A stretch of 64,000 nucleotides of DNA from Halobacterium sp. KA-4 (GTDB lineage Archaea > Halobacteriota > Halobacteria > Halobacteriales > Halobacteriaceae), in contig NZ_JAJJZG010000003.1 in assembly GCF_021028995.1 (NCBI RefSeq), forward strand, positions 62,001-126,000, written 5' to 3'. The translations under genes were made by a program, and so were the position numbers. Shown here one piece after another: positions 27,758 through 35,924 of this stretch. Numbering within the stretch: position 1 is the first letter of the stretch; each line of letters starts with the position of its first letter. The notes beneath the pieces are model-generated. The model had not been told where the DNA came from and ran no database searches. It saw nothing but the letters and a program-made list of their open reading frames with translations.

Positions 27758-27763
27758 GGAGGT
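27758..27763 (+). promoter_or_regulatory. Shine-Dalgarno sequence of the secretion ATPase gene
   Basis: GGAGGT eight bases before ATG 27772, one of the few clear Shine-Dalgarno sequences in the window. With the ctttaag box at 27734-27740 about 32-38 nt upstream of the ATG, it indicates a leadered transcript. Confidence 0.55.
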
Positions 27764-27771
27764 AGTAATCG

Positions 27772-29421
27772 ATGCCCAACGACTTCCTCGCGGACATCGA
27801 CCGACAACTCGAAGCCGTCCGGCAGCGCGCCGAGCGCGTCGTCGACGTCGTCCGCGGGTCCACGGTCGAACTCGTCGAGTACGACCCCGCAGCCCACGGG
27901 CCGCTGGTCGACTTCGACGGCCTTGACGGCTACGAGGAGGTCGACCGCTACTGGGTGCACGCGCCGTACGCGTTCGTCTACGTCGGCCACGACGCCGAGA
28001 ACGACGAGTACCGCTACCACGTCGTCGAACCTGCGCTCGACGACTTCGAGCAGGAGCTGTTGGAGACGCTGTACGACGACATCCGGGACGCGCTCATCTA
28101 CGACGCCGAATACGAGCCCGACGACCCCGAAGCCGTCCTGAAGCGGCAGATGAAGCGACTAATCGAGGAGTACGGAATCGACGTCGGCCCAAACGCGTTC
28201 TACCGGCTGTTCTACTATCTCCACCGCGCCTTCGAGGGGTTCGAGAAGCTCGACCCGCTGATGCGGGACCCCCACATCGAGGACATCTCCTGCGACGGCT
28301 ACGGCGTCCCGCTGTTCGTCTACCACGACCAGTACACGGACGTGGAGACGAACGTCTCCTACGAGCAGGAGGAACTCGACGGGTTCGTCGTGCGCCTCGC
28401 CCAGCAGTCCGGCCGCCACATCTCCATCGGCGACCCCGTGACGGAGACGACGCTGCCGGACGGCTCCCGCGCGGAACTTGCGCTCGGCGAGGAAGTCACG
28501 CCCCGGGGGTCGGCGTTCACGATTCGGAAGTACAGCGAGGACCCGTTCACGCCCGCGACGCTCGTCGACTACAACACGTTCGACCTCGACCAGATGGCGT
28601 ACCTCTGGCTCGCCATCGAGTCCAACAAGAGCCTGCTGTTCGCGGGCGGCACCGCCTCCGGGAAGACAACGTCGATGAACGCCATCTCGATGTTCGTGCC
28701 GCCGCGCTCGAAGGTGCTCACCATCGAGGACACCCGCGAACTGACGCTGTTCCATGAGAACTGGCTCTCGTCGGTCACCAGGGAGTCCATCGGCGAGGGC
28801 GAGGACATCACGATGTACGACCTGCTGCGGTCGGCGCTGCGCCATCGCCCCGAGTACATCATCGTCGGCGAGGTGCGCGGCGACGAGGCGATGACGCTGT
28901 TCCAGGCGATGAACACCGGGCACACGACGTACTCGACGATGCACGCTGACAGCGTGCAGACGGTCATCAACCGCCTGGAGAACGAACCCATCAACGTCCC
29001 GCGGGCGATGATTCAGAGCCTCGATATCCTCTGCGTGCAGACGCTCACGCACGTCGGCGGCGAGCGCGTGCGCCGGAACCGCGTCATCGCGGAAATCGAG
29101 GGCATCGACCAGCGCACCGGTGACCTCGACTACTCGACGGCGTTTGAGTGGAACCCCACCGACGATGACTTCAAGCAGCGGGACTCAGTGGTCCTCGACG
29201 AGATTCGGGACGAGCGCGGCTGGTCGCGGGGCGAACTGCTGCGCGAACTCCGGAACCGCAAGCGCGTCCTCCGGTACCTCACCGAACAGGACGTCACGGA
29301 CTACCGGCAATTCACGGCAGTCATCAACGAGTACTACGCCGACCCGCAGCGCGTCGTCGACCGCGTCCAGGCCGAACTCGACGAGGACGTCGTCGTGAAC
29401 GCGCCGGGTGTCGCCGAGTAG
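27772..29421 (+). CDS. Type IV pilus/secretion ATPase (TadA/PilB3-like)
   Basis: Hexameric assembly ATPase that powers a type IV pilus-like machine at the cytoplasmic membrane. It has 549 residues. Walker A is GGTASGKTTSMN near residue 292, the Asp box is VLTIEDTREL, Walker B is EYIIVGEVRGDEA and the His box is NTGHTTYSTMHADS. The first 200 residues are an acidic N-terminal domain of the archaeal type. The membrane partner follows after one base. No prepilin gene with a type III signal peptide or peptidase adjoins it, so pilins must be elsewhere. An archaellum motor (FlaI/ArlI) is less likely because no arl genes are present. Confidence 0.92.
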   Translation: MPNDFLADIDRQLEAVRQRAERVVDVVRGSTVELVEYDPAAHGPLVDFDGLDGYEEVDRYWVHAPYAFVYVGHDAENDEYRYHVVEPALDDFEQELLETLYDDIRDALIYDAEYEPDDPEAVLKRQMKRLIEEYGIDVGPNAFYRLFYYLHRAFEGFEKLDPLMRDPHIEDISCDGYGVPLFVYHDQYTDVETNVSYEQEELDGFVVRLAQQSGRHISIGDPVTETTLPDGSRAELALGEEVTPRGSAFTIRKYSEDPFTPATLVDYNTFDLDQMAYLWLAIESNKSLLFAGGTASGKTTSMNAISMFVPPRSKVLTIEDTRELTLFHENWLSSVTRESIGEGEDITMYDLLRSALRHRPEYIIVGEVRGDEAMTLFQAMNTGHTTYSTMHADSVQTVINRLENEPINVPRAMIQSLDILCVQTLTHVGGERVRRNRVIAEIEGIDQRTGDLDYSTAFEWNPTDDDFKQRDSVVLDEIRDERGWSRGELLRELRNRKRVLRYLTEQDVTDYRQFTAVINEYYADPQRVVDRVQAELDEDVVVNAPGVAE

Positions 29422-29422
29422 T

Positions 29423-31537
29423 ATGGCGTCGCCACTGGTCTTCGCGCCGCTCGTAGCGGTACTCGGCATCCTGTTCGCGCTCGCGGCTGCGCCGGTCCTC
29501 CGCCCGATAGACCGCTTCGTCTCCCGGGTGTCGCTGGCGGCGTTCGGCGGGTTCGCGCGTCGCCGGCGGGAAGCCAATCCCGGGAAGGTCGCCGCACTGC
29601 AGGGCGCACACGTCGCGCAGACGTACCGCGTGTACGCCGCGCGGACGTTCTTCTACGCGACGGTCGGCTCGCTCGCGGGCAGCATCCTTGGCGTCTACCT
29701 CGTCGCGAGCGTGCTCGTGTTCCTCGGGAGCGCCCCCGCGAGCCTCCAGTCGCGGTTTCCCGCGGCCGTCCAAGGGTTGTTCGTGGACGGCGTCGGCAGG
29801 TTTGGGGTGGCCGAACTGTTCGTGCTCTTCCTCGCCTCGGGCGCGACGCTGGGCGTGCTGGTGGCGTACACCGCCTACCAGCTCCGGTGGTCGATGCCGA
29901 GCTACCGGGCGGGTGAGCGCGAACGCCGCATCGACGTCTCGATGGAGCGCACGGTCGCGTTCCTCTACGCGCTCTCGCGGAGCGGGATGGCGCTCCCCGA
30001 GGTGTTGCGGATTCTCGCGCGCAACCGCGACGTCTACGGGGAGAGCGCCGAGGAGATGGCCATCGCCGTCAAGGACGTCGACATGTACGGCGCGGACATC
30101 CTGCGCGCGCTCGGCCGACTCGGCCAGCGTACGCCCAGCGAGGAGCTCTCGGAGTTCGCGGAGAACCTCACGAGCGTCCTCCAGAGCGGCCGCGACCTCC
30201 CGGGATTCCTCAAGCGCCAGTACGACTACTACGCCGAGGAAGCCGAGGCCCAGCAAGAGCAGTTCCTCGAACTGCTTGCGACGCTGGCGGAAGCCTACGT
30301 CACGCTGCTGGTCGCCGGCCCGCTGTTCCTCATCACTATCCTCGTCGTCGTCGGCCTCACGCTCCAGGACACGCTGACGTTCCTGCAATTCACCGCGTAC
30401 CTGCTGATTCCGATGGCGACGCTCGGATTCGTGGTCTACCTCGACAGCATCACCGAGACCGCGACCGGCGGCACGGTCACCGGCGAGGAAGCGTCGGAGG
30501 CTGCGACGCGCTTCCAGTCCATCCCGCGGCGGTCGGCGGCGCGCACTGATGGTGGGCAGACCGCGGGCAGGGCGACGGGGACGGAACTCAACCGCCAGCG
30601 CCTCGACGTCTACGAGACGCTGCGTCCGATACTCTACCGGCTGCGCAACCCGCTGTCGGTCGTCCGCGAATCCCCGACAGTGCTGTTGTACGCGACGACG
30701 CCGCTGGCCGCGCTCTACCTCGTCGTCCGGTGGTGGCCCCTCGCGTCGGCGGGCGTCACCGACCTCACGACGTATGACGACCCGCTCGTGCACGCGGCGC
30801 TGTTCGTGCTCGGGACCTTCACAGTCGTGTACGAACTCCACCGGCGCCGCGTGAAAGCCGTCGAGACGGGCGTCCCGGACTTCCTCGACCGGTTCGCGTC
30901 CACGAACGAGGCCGGGATGCCGGTCGTCCAGAGTCTCGGGCGCGTCGTTGGCAGCGACCTCGGCGCGCTCACCACGGAACTCGAACGCACGTGGGCGGAC
31001 GTGCAGTGGGGCGCACGCGTCGAGCACGCGTTCGGCCGCTTCCGCGACCGCACGGACACCCCCGCCATCTCCCGCGTCGTGACGCTGACGACGAACGCGA
31101 TGCAGGCCAGCGGCGACCTCGGCCCCGTCCTCCGCATCGCCGCCAACGAAGCGAAGGCGACCCGACGGCTCGAACGCGACCGCCGCAGCGAACTGCTGAC
31201 GTACCTCGTCGTCATCTACATCTCCTTTTTCGTCTTCCTCGCCATCATCGTCGCACTCGACGTCATCTTCATCCCGAACATCCCGGTCGTGGACGCCACC
31301 GCGTCCCCCGACCAACTTCCCGGTGGCGGTGGCTCGGGCGCGTTCGCGCGGACGGCGCAACTCACGCAAGCGACGAAGGACGCGTACAGCCTCGTGTTCT
31401 TCCACACGGGGCTGGTACAGGCGGTCTGCTCGGGGCTCGTCGCCGGGCAGATGGGACAAGGGAGTGTGAAAGCCGGCGCGAAACACGCCACTGTAATGCT
31501 CGCACTCGCGTACGGTACGTTCGTCCTCCTCGGGTGA
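29423..31537 (+). CDS. Type IV pilus/secretion platform membrane protein (TadC/PilC3-like)
   Basis: Polytopic membrane partner of the upstream ATPase, with duplicated T2SSF domains. It has 704 residues from ATG 29423. Hydrophobic segments occur near the start, at about residues 75-160, 290-350, 410-470 and 590-700. The first T2SSF domain includes RTVAFLYALSRSGMALPEVL and the second DFLDRFASTNEAGMPVVQSL. The middle linker (AARTDGGQTAGRATG) is polar. It is one base downstream of the ATPase and overlaps the methyltransferase start, so all three form one operon. Confidence 0.9.
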   Translation: MASPLVFAPLVAVLGILFALAAAPVLRPIDRFVSRVSLAAFGGFARRRREANPGKVAALQGAHVAQTYRVYAARTFFYATVGSLAGSILGVYLVASVLVFLGSAPASLQSRFPAAVQGLFVDGVGRFGVAELFVLFLASGATLGVLVAYTAYQLRWSMPSYRAGERERRIDVSMERTVAFLYALSRSGMALPEVLRILARNRDVYGESAEEMAIAVKDVDMYGADILRALGRLGQRTPSEELSEFAENLTSVLQSGRDLPGFLKRQYDYYAEEAEAQQEQFLELLATLAEAYVTLLVAGPLFLITILVVVGLTLQDTLTFLQFTAYLLIPMATLGFVVYLDSITETATGGTVTGEEASEAATRFQSIPRRSAARTDGGQTAGRATGTELNRQRLDVYETLRPILYRLRNPLSVVRESPTVLLYATTPLAALYLVVRWWPLASAGVTDLTTYDDPLVHAALFVLGTFTVVYELHRRRVKAVETGVPDFLDRFASTNEAGMPVVQSLGRVVGSDLGALTTELERTWADVQWGARVEHAFGRFRDRTDTPAISRVVTLTTNAMQASGDLGPVLRIAANEAKATRRLERDRRSELLTYLVVIYISFFVFLAIIVALDVIFIPNIPVVDATASPDQLPGGGGSGAFARTAQLTQATKDAYSLVFFHTGLVQAVCSGLVAGQMGQGSVKAGAKHATVMLALAYGTFVLLG

Positions 31538-32178
31538 CTCTCGTGACTGACTCCACCGACGTCCACCACACCTACGATCGCATCGCCGAGCATTTCTCGA
31601 AGACTCGCGAGTACCCGTGGCCGGAAATCGAGGAGTTCCTCGCCGACCGCACCGGCATCGTCGCTGTCGACGTCGGCTGCGGGAACGGCCGCCACACCGA
31701 ACTACTCGCGGCGCACGCCGACCGCGCAGTCGGCGTGGACGCCAGCCGCGGCCTCCTCGACGAAGCCCGCGAGCGCGCCGCCGACCACGGCTTCGACGCC
31801 GACCTCGTCGCCGGCGACGCCGAACGCCTCCCGCTCGCCACCAATATCGCGGACCTCGCGGTGTACATCGCGACCATCCACCACCTCCCGGACCGGGACG
31901 CCCGTGTGGCCAGCCTCGACGAACTCGCGCGCGTGCTCACCGCGGACGGCGACGCCCTCGTGAGCGCATGGAGCACCACCCACGACAAATTTGACCGCGA
32001 GGAGAGTTTCGACACCACCGTCGACTGGACGCTCCCCGGCGGCGAGACGGTCCCCCGCTTCTACCACGTTTACAGTCCTGACGAGTTCCGCGCGGACCTC
32101 GCCAACAGCGCGCTCGCCGTCGCCGAGACGTTCACCGCCAGCGGGAACTGCTACGCCGTCGTCGACGGCGAAGAGTAA
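31534..32178 (+). CDS. Trm9-like SAM-dependent tRNA methyltransferase
   Basis: Class I SAM methyltransferase of the Trm9/ALKBH8 type, which in eukaryotes methylates wobble-uridine carboxymethyl groups. It has 214 residues if GTG 31534 (GTGA overlap with the upstream stop) is used; GTG 31543 is a shorter alternative. The N-terminal phrase HTYDRIAEHFSKTREYPWPE is the family hallmark, followed by SAM motif I VDVGCGNGRH and IATIHHLPDRDARV. Partners of eukaryotic Trm9 are not needed to explain this single-domain form. A tRNA-Gly(UCC) gene follows after 69 bases. A generic methyltransferase is the alternative call. Confidence 0.8.
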   Translation: MTLVTDSTDVHHTYDRIAEHFSKTREYPWPEIEEFLADRTGIVAVDVGCGNGRHTELLAAHADRAVGVDASRGLLDEARERAADHGFDADLVAGDAERLPLATNIADLAVYIATIHHLPDRDARVASLDELARVLTADGDALVSAWSTTHDKFDREESFDTTVDWTLPGGETVPRFYHVYSPDEFRADLANSALAVAETFTASGNCYAVVDGEE

Positions 32179-32247
32179 CGCCCTTAAGCGACGGGAAGGA
32201 ACTGACACGTGAGCACCGACGGCATACGAGCCGTGGTGTGACTGCGA

Positions 32248-32319
32248 GCACCGATGGTCTAGTGGCTAGGACCTGAGCCTTCCAAGCTCATGGCCCGGGT
32301 TCAAATCCCGGTCGGTGCA
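32248..32319 (+). tRNA. tRNA-Gly(UCC)
   Basis: Cloverleaf of 72 bases. The acceptor arms gcaccga and tcggtgc pair perfectly, with discriminator A at 32319. The anticodon stem tgagc/gctca encloses the loop CTTCCAA, whose positions 34-36 are TCC, reading GGA and GGG glycine codons. The T arm ccggg ttcaaat cccgg is standard. CCA is not encoded and there is no intron. A ttaag box near 32182 may be the promoter. Confidence 0.95.
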
Positions 32320-32367
32320 TTTCTGTCGAACCACGTCCTCCACGCCAGGAACCACTGGCGCTTTCTG

Positions 32368-33336
32368 TCAATCCGAGACGTCGACGACCGAGAGGTCTTC
32401 GGCGAGTTCGACCCACGCGTCATCGCCGTTAATGGTCGTCGTCACCCTGACGCGCGGTGGGTTGAGTGAACGGTACTCGACGTCCGTGCTCGTTCGGTCG
32501 AAGCGTTCGGCGATGTGCGCGAGTTCGTTGAAGTCGTACTGGAGGTCCAGTCCGTGGTCGTAGCAGAGCGCGACAACCCGAGGATGGTACTTGGCAACGA
32601 CGCCCAGCGTCGCTCGCGTCGTGCGCTTGCAGACGGTGCAGCGGAAGCGCGCGATTGCACGTGAGCGATGCCCGCACTGGTCACATTGCCCATTGGCGTC
32701 GTGGTCGCTACAGACCGCGAGTATTCGCTCCACCTGCCCGGTGCAGGTAGGGCAGACGCCCTCTATCATGCTGTAAATCGTCTGGAAGGTGTTGACCCAC
32801 GCCGCGGCGTAGATTTCATCGGGCGACCGGCCCTCGAGTCCCGCCGGGTCGAGCGAGAACTTGGCGAGGTGGCCCGAGTGGTCGTCGTCGCCGTTCCAGA
32901 GTCCCTCGCACTCGGTGCAGGTGACGTACACCTGCCCGCGCTCATACTCAACTTCGACGGCAGCGCCGCAGAGCGTGCAGGGGACGTCGACCTCGGTCGG
33001 TTCGAGCACTGGCGACTCGATGCCGGTGCCCGCAATCACCGAGCGGACGAACTTGCGGCCGGCGTTGGTGAGGCGGTAGCCGCCGTCGACGGACTCGACG
33101 AAGTGGCCGTCGAGCCGGTCGAGGTGGTAGTTGAACTGGCCGCTGTCGGCGGTGCCGACACGCGACTGCAGTTCGGAGAACCGGAGCGCGTCGTCGCCGA
33201 ACGGGTCGTCGTGCTCCCAGAGCGCCACGAGGATGGCCAGCCGCGTCTCGTTGCTCAACAGTTCGAACGCCTCGGTGGCCTGTTCCCCCGCCGAGAGCGC
33301 GCTCAGCGGCGAGTCCGAGTTGCGAGAGGTGGTCAT
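32368..33336 (-). CDS. Winged-helix regulator with multiple zinc ribbons
   Basis: Putative transcription regulator of 322 residues. Residues 20-110 form an ArsR-like winged helix (LLSNETRLAILVALWEHD, LQSRVGTADSGQFNYHLDRL, then the wing GGYRLTNAGRKF). The rest has several Cys pairs: CTLCG with CTEC, CPTC, CDQCG and CTVC, consistent with two or three zinc ribbons. It ends with a small acidic domain. Haloarchaea have many proteins with this architecture, few studied. It is divergent from nothing close and faces the tRNA gene convergently. Ligand and targets unknown. Confidence 0.82.
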   Translation of the reverse strand: MTTSRNSDSPLSALSAGEQATEAFELLSNETRLAILVALWEHDDPFGDDALRFSELQSRVGTADSGQFNYHLDRLDGHFVESVDGGYRLTNAGRKFVRSVIAGTGIESPVLEPTEVDVPCTLCGAAVEVEYERGQVYVTCTECEGLWNGDDDHSGHLAKFSLDPAGLEGRSPDEIYAAAWVNTFQTIYSMIEGVCPTCTGQVERILAVCSDHDANGQCDQCGHRSRAIARFRCTVCKRTTRATLGVVAKYHPRVVALCYDHGLDLQYDFNELAHIAERFDRTSTDVEYRSLNPPRVRVTTTINGDDAWVELAEDLSVVDVSD

Positions 33337-33603
33337 GCCGAGAGTCTCCGACGTGGAGTCGCATACGTTTCGAGGGAACGCGCCGGACGGAGTTCGTGGT
33401 GCTGTCGCGTTCCGTCTCGTGCATCCAAACTGTCGGAGGCAAGCACAGTAGCCTGGGTAGTGTTCGAGAGCCTGCGTCTGACGAGCGGAGGGTTAGCACG
33501 TCGTGGCGTTCTCATAGAGTCGACTGGAATCGCCACCCGCTTAACGGTAATCTGAATCGTGTTTCTGTAAGTAGCCGAGGTTGAACTCGGAGTCGGCGCG
33601 ACG
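33337..33603. other. Intergenic region with possible small structured RNA at its right end
   Basis: No convincing protein-coding gene on either strand. Near 33539 there is gcttaac, a TATA-like box on the plus strand, and 33570-33608 can fold as a three-way junction: outer stem agtagc with gctact, inner stems ccgag/ctcgg and gtcg/cgac. The right arm overlaps the PAC2 gene stop. It may be a terminator on the minus strand, a small RNA, or chance. Confidence 0.3.
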
Positions 33604-34350
33604 CTACTGGAACATCCGCATCGGGCGCGCCTGCGTTGACTCCTCCTCTTCGGCTTCCTGCATGCGCTCGGCGAGGCGCTTCTTCTGCTCGCGGATCTGC
33701 TCGGCTTCCTCGACGAGCTTCTCCGTGGAGACGTCGATGTCGGCGAGCGGTTCGATGGCGTCGTCGAGGAGGCGCTTGGACGCCGCGGGGTCGGGGAACT
33801 GTGGGTCGGACTCGACGACGAGGCCGATGGCGTCGATGTCGCTCTCTGCCGCGCGGTTGATGAGCGCGCCCGTCGGACCGCTGACGAGACCGCGCTCGGG
33901 CGGCGTCCCGATATCCTGGGCGTCGAGGCGGCTTGCGGCGTCGCCGCTGGCGATGCCGAAGACCTCGGGGACGTTCGCGGGGTCGAGGTTCTGCACGGGG
34001 AGGCCGCTGAGGTACAGCGGCGTCGCATCGTTGTCGGTCAGCCACTCGGTGATGCAGTCCGCGAACTCGCCGCCGGTGTCGCGTGCCAGCGGGACGTCGG
34101 ACTGGAGCGCGAGCAGGTCCCGGGACTCGTCGGCGTACAGCCGGACGGGCGGGAGAATGTCGCGGGTGCCCTCCTCGTAGACGGAGACGCGGGGGATGTT
34201 CTGGCAGTCCACGCTCGCGACGTACTCCATGTCGAAGGCGTCGACGAGGTGGTCGGTCGCGATCTTGCCGACGAGGCCGACGCCCGGCAACCCCTCGACG
34301 AGCGTCGGGTCGTCGAGGTCGAACTCCGTTTTGATGCGAATGCTCGCCAT
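33604..34350 (-). CDS. PAC2 (proteasome assembly chaperone) family protein
   Basis: Archaeal homologue of the PAC2/PbaB family, implicated in proteasome assembly or a related chaperone role. It has 248 residues from ATG 34350. Family blocks: PTLVEGLPGVGLVGKIATDH near residue 15, YLSGLPVQNL and RGLVSGPTGALINRAAE. The C-terminal 50 residues are a charged coiled coil (VEEAEQIREQKKRLAERMQE). A gcttaaat box on the plus strand at 34374-34381 (atttaagc when read on the gene strand) is 24-31 nt upstream, fitting a leaderless start. It is divergent from the RNA methyltransferase gene. Confidence 0.88.
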   Translation of the reverse strand: MASIRIKTEFDLDDPTLVEGLPGVGLVGKIATDHLVDAFDMEYVASVDCQNIPRVSVYEEGTRDILPPVRLYADESRDLLALQSDVPLARDTGGEFADCITEWLTDNDATPLYLSGLPVQNLDPANVPEVFGIASGDAASRLDAQDIGTPPERGLVSGPTGALINRAAESDIDAIGLVVESDPQFPDPAASKRLLDDAIEPLADIDVSTEKLVEEAEQIREQKKRLAERMQEAEEEESTQARPMRMFQ

Positions 34351-34373
34351 GAGTGCACCGACTCCCGGAGACG

Positions 34374-34381
34374 GCTTAAAT
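34374..34381 (-). promoter_or_regulatory. TATA-like element of the PAC2 gene
   Basis: On the minus strand atttaagc lies 24-31 nt before ATG 34350, supporting that start. Confidence 0.45.
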
Positions 34382-34455
34382 TCGGGGGCGGCGCGCAACG
34401 AATCGGCCGGCGGCGAGCGTAACCCACAAGCGCCCGTCGGACCTACGAGGCGGTA

Positions 34456-35367
34456 ATGGACGCGCTCTCGCGATACGAGCCGATTATCGAGGACTTCGAC
34501 GCGTTCCTCGACGCCTGCGAACGCCACCTCCCCACGACGGTCCGGGTCAACTCGATCAAGGCGACCCGGGACCGCGTGGTCGACGCCCTCGAAGCCGAGG
34601 GCGTCGACGTCTACGGCCGCGACTGGAACAGCGACGTGCTGGGCGTCGCCACCGGCAAACCGGGGAACACATGGCCCTACGTCCACGGCTGGATTCACGG
34701 CCAGGAGGAAGTGTCGGCCGTGCCGCCCGCGATTCTCGATCCGCAACCGGGGGAGGTCGTTTGGGACTCGTGTGCCGCGCCCGGCGGGAAGACCACTCAA
34801 ATCGCGGCAGAGATGAACGACGAGGGGCTGGTCGTCGCGAACGACGACAACCTCGGCCGCCTCTCCGCGCTGCGCGGGAACTGCGACCGCCTCGGCATCA
34901 CGTGCGCGGCGGTGACGAACACGGACGCTCGCCGCGCGACGCTCGACGCGTTCCCGAACGTGGACGCCTTCGACCGCGCGCTCGTCGACGCACCCTGCAC
35001 CTGCGAGGGCACCGTCCGCAAGAACGCCGACGCCCTCGACGGTGCGGGCGCGAGTGCCAGCCGGAACCTCGCGGCGCTCCAGTCGGACATCCTCGAACGC
35101 GCCATCGAACTCACTCGCGAGGGCGGGACCGTGGTGTACTCCACGTGCACGTTCGCCCCTGAAGAGAACGAGGCCGTCGTCGACAGCGCCCTCTCCGACG
35201 GCGACTGTCGGCTCGTCGAGTTCGACACCGGCCTCGAATCCTCGCTCGGAATCACGGAGTGGAACGACGAGACGTACGACGACTCGCTGACGAAGACGCG
35301 CCGCTACTACCCCCACCAGAACGACACGGGAGGGTTCTTCGCCGCGAAACTAGAGGTGACGGCGTGA
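34456..35367 (+). CDS. RNA m5C methyltransferase (Nop2/Sun/RsmB family)
   Basis: SAM-dependent RNA cytosine-5 methyltransferase acting on tRNA or rRNA. It has 303 residues. The SAM motif I is DSCAAPGGKTTQIA. The two catalytic cysteines are in DAPCTCEG (motif IV) and YSTCTFAPEEN (motif VI). There is no N-terminal NusB-like domain and no C-terminal PUA domain within this gene. The next gene overlaps it by four bases (GTGA) and may supply the missing RNA-binding part. The exact target RNA cannot be inferred. Confidence 0.93.
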   Translation: MDALSRYEPIIEDFDAFLDACERHLPTTVRVNSIKATRDRVVDALEAEGVDVYGRDWNSDVLGVATGKPGNTWPYVHGWIHGQEEVSAVPPAILDPQPGEVVWDSCAAPGGKTTQIAAEMNDEGLVVANDDNLGRLSALRGNCDRLGITCAAVTNTDARRATLDAFPNVDAFDRALVDAPCTCEGTVRKNADALDGAGASASRNLAALQSDILERAIELTREGGTVVYSTCTFAPEENEAVVDSALSDGDCRLVEFDTGLESSLGITEWNDETYDDSLTKTRRYYPHQNDTGGFFAAKLEVTA

Positions 35368-35924
35368 CTGACGACGACCGCGGTTCCAGCGACGGCGGTG
35401 GTGACAGCGGTATCGACCACTTCCGCCGGAACAGAAGCGGCCAGTTCGACCGCCTCCCCGAGACGGGCGCCGACCGGACGGTCAAAGGTCGGCCGTCTCG
35501 CGAGGCCGTCGTGGACTGGTGGGTCGACCGGTTCGCCGTCCCCGAGGACACCTTCGACGAGTACACGTTCTGGGAGAAGGGCAAGGGGAAGGTCTGGGCG
35601 CTCCCCTACGACCCCGGGGAGCCGGTGCCCGTCGAGGCGCTCGGCCTGAAAATCCTGCGCACGCGGCAGGAGCACTGGAAGCCCACGACCGACGCCGTCC
35701 AGCGGTTCGGCCGCGACGCCGAGCAGAACGTCCTCGTGCTCGACGACGAGCCCGCGAAGCGCTTCGTCGCCGGCGAGGAGCAGGAGATAGAGTGGGACGG
35801 CGACTGGGGCTACCTCGTCGTCGCCCACGAACTTGCGGGCGGCGTCGAACCCATCGGCGTCGGCCTCTACACGTACGGCGACCTCAAGTCGATGGTGCCG
35901 AAGGGCAACCGCCGGGACCTCTAA
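35364..35924 (+). CDS. Partner of the RNA m5C methyltransferase, PUA-like (possibly DUF7122)
   Basis: A 186-residue protein from GTG 35364, overlapping the methyltransferase stop by four bases. The first 30 residues are Gly/Asp/Ser-rich and probably disordered. The remainder has short beta-type segments, including GKVWALPYDP, LGLKILRTRQEHWKPTTD, RFVAGEEQEIEWDGDWGYLVVA and GVGLYTYGDLKSMVPK. This resembles the C-terminal domain that RsmF-type methyltransferases carry in one polypeptide. A split-protein arrangement is therefore likely. The family name is from memory. No catalytic site is visible. Confidence 0.72.
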   Translation: MTDDDRGSSDGGGDSGIDHFRRNRSGQFDRLPETGADRTVKGRPSREAVVDWWVDRFAVPEDTFDEYTFWEKGKGKVWALPYDPGEPVPVEALGLKILRTRQEHWKPTTDAVQRFGRDAEQNVLVLDDEPAKRFVAGEEQEIEWDGDWGYLVVAHELAGGVEPIGVGLYTYGDLKSMVPKGNRRDL

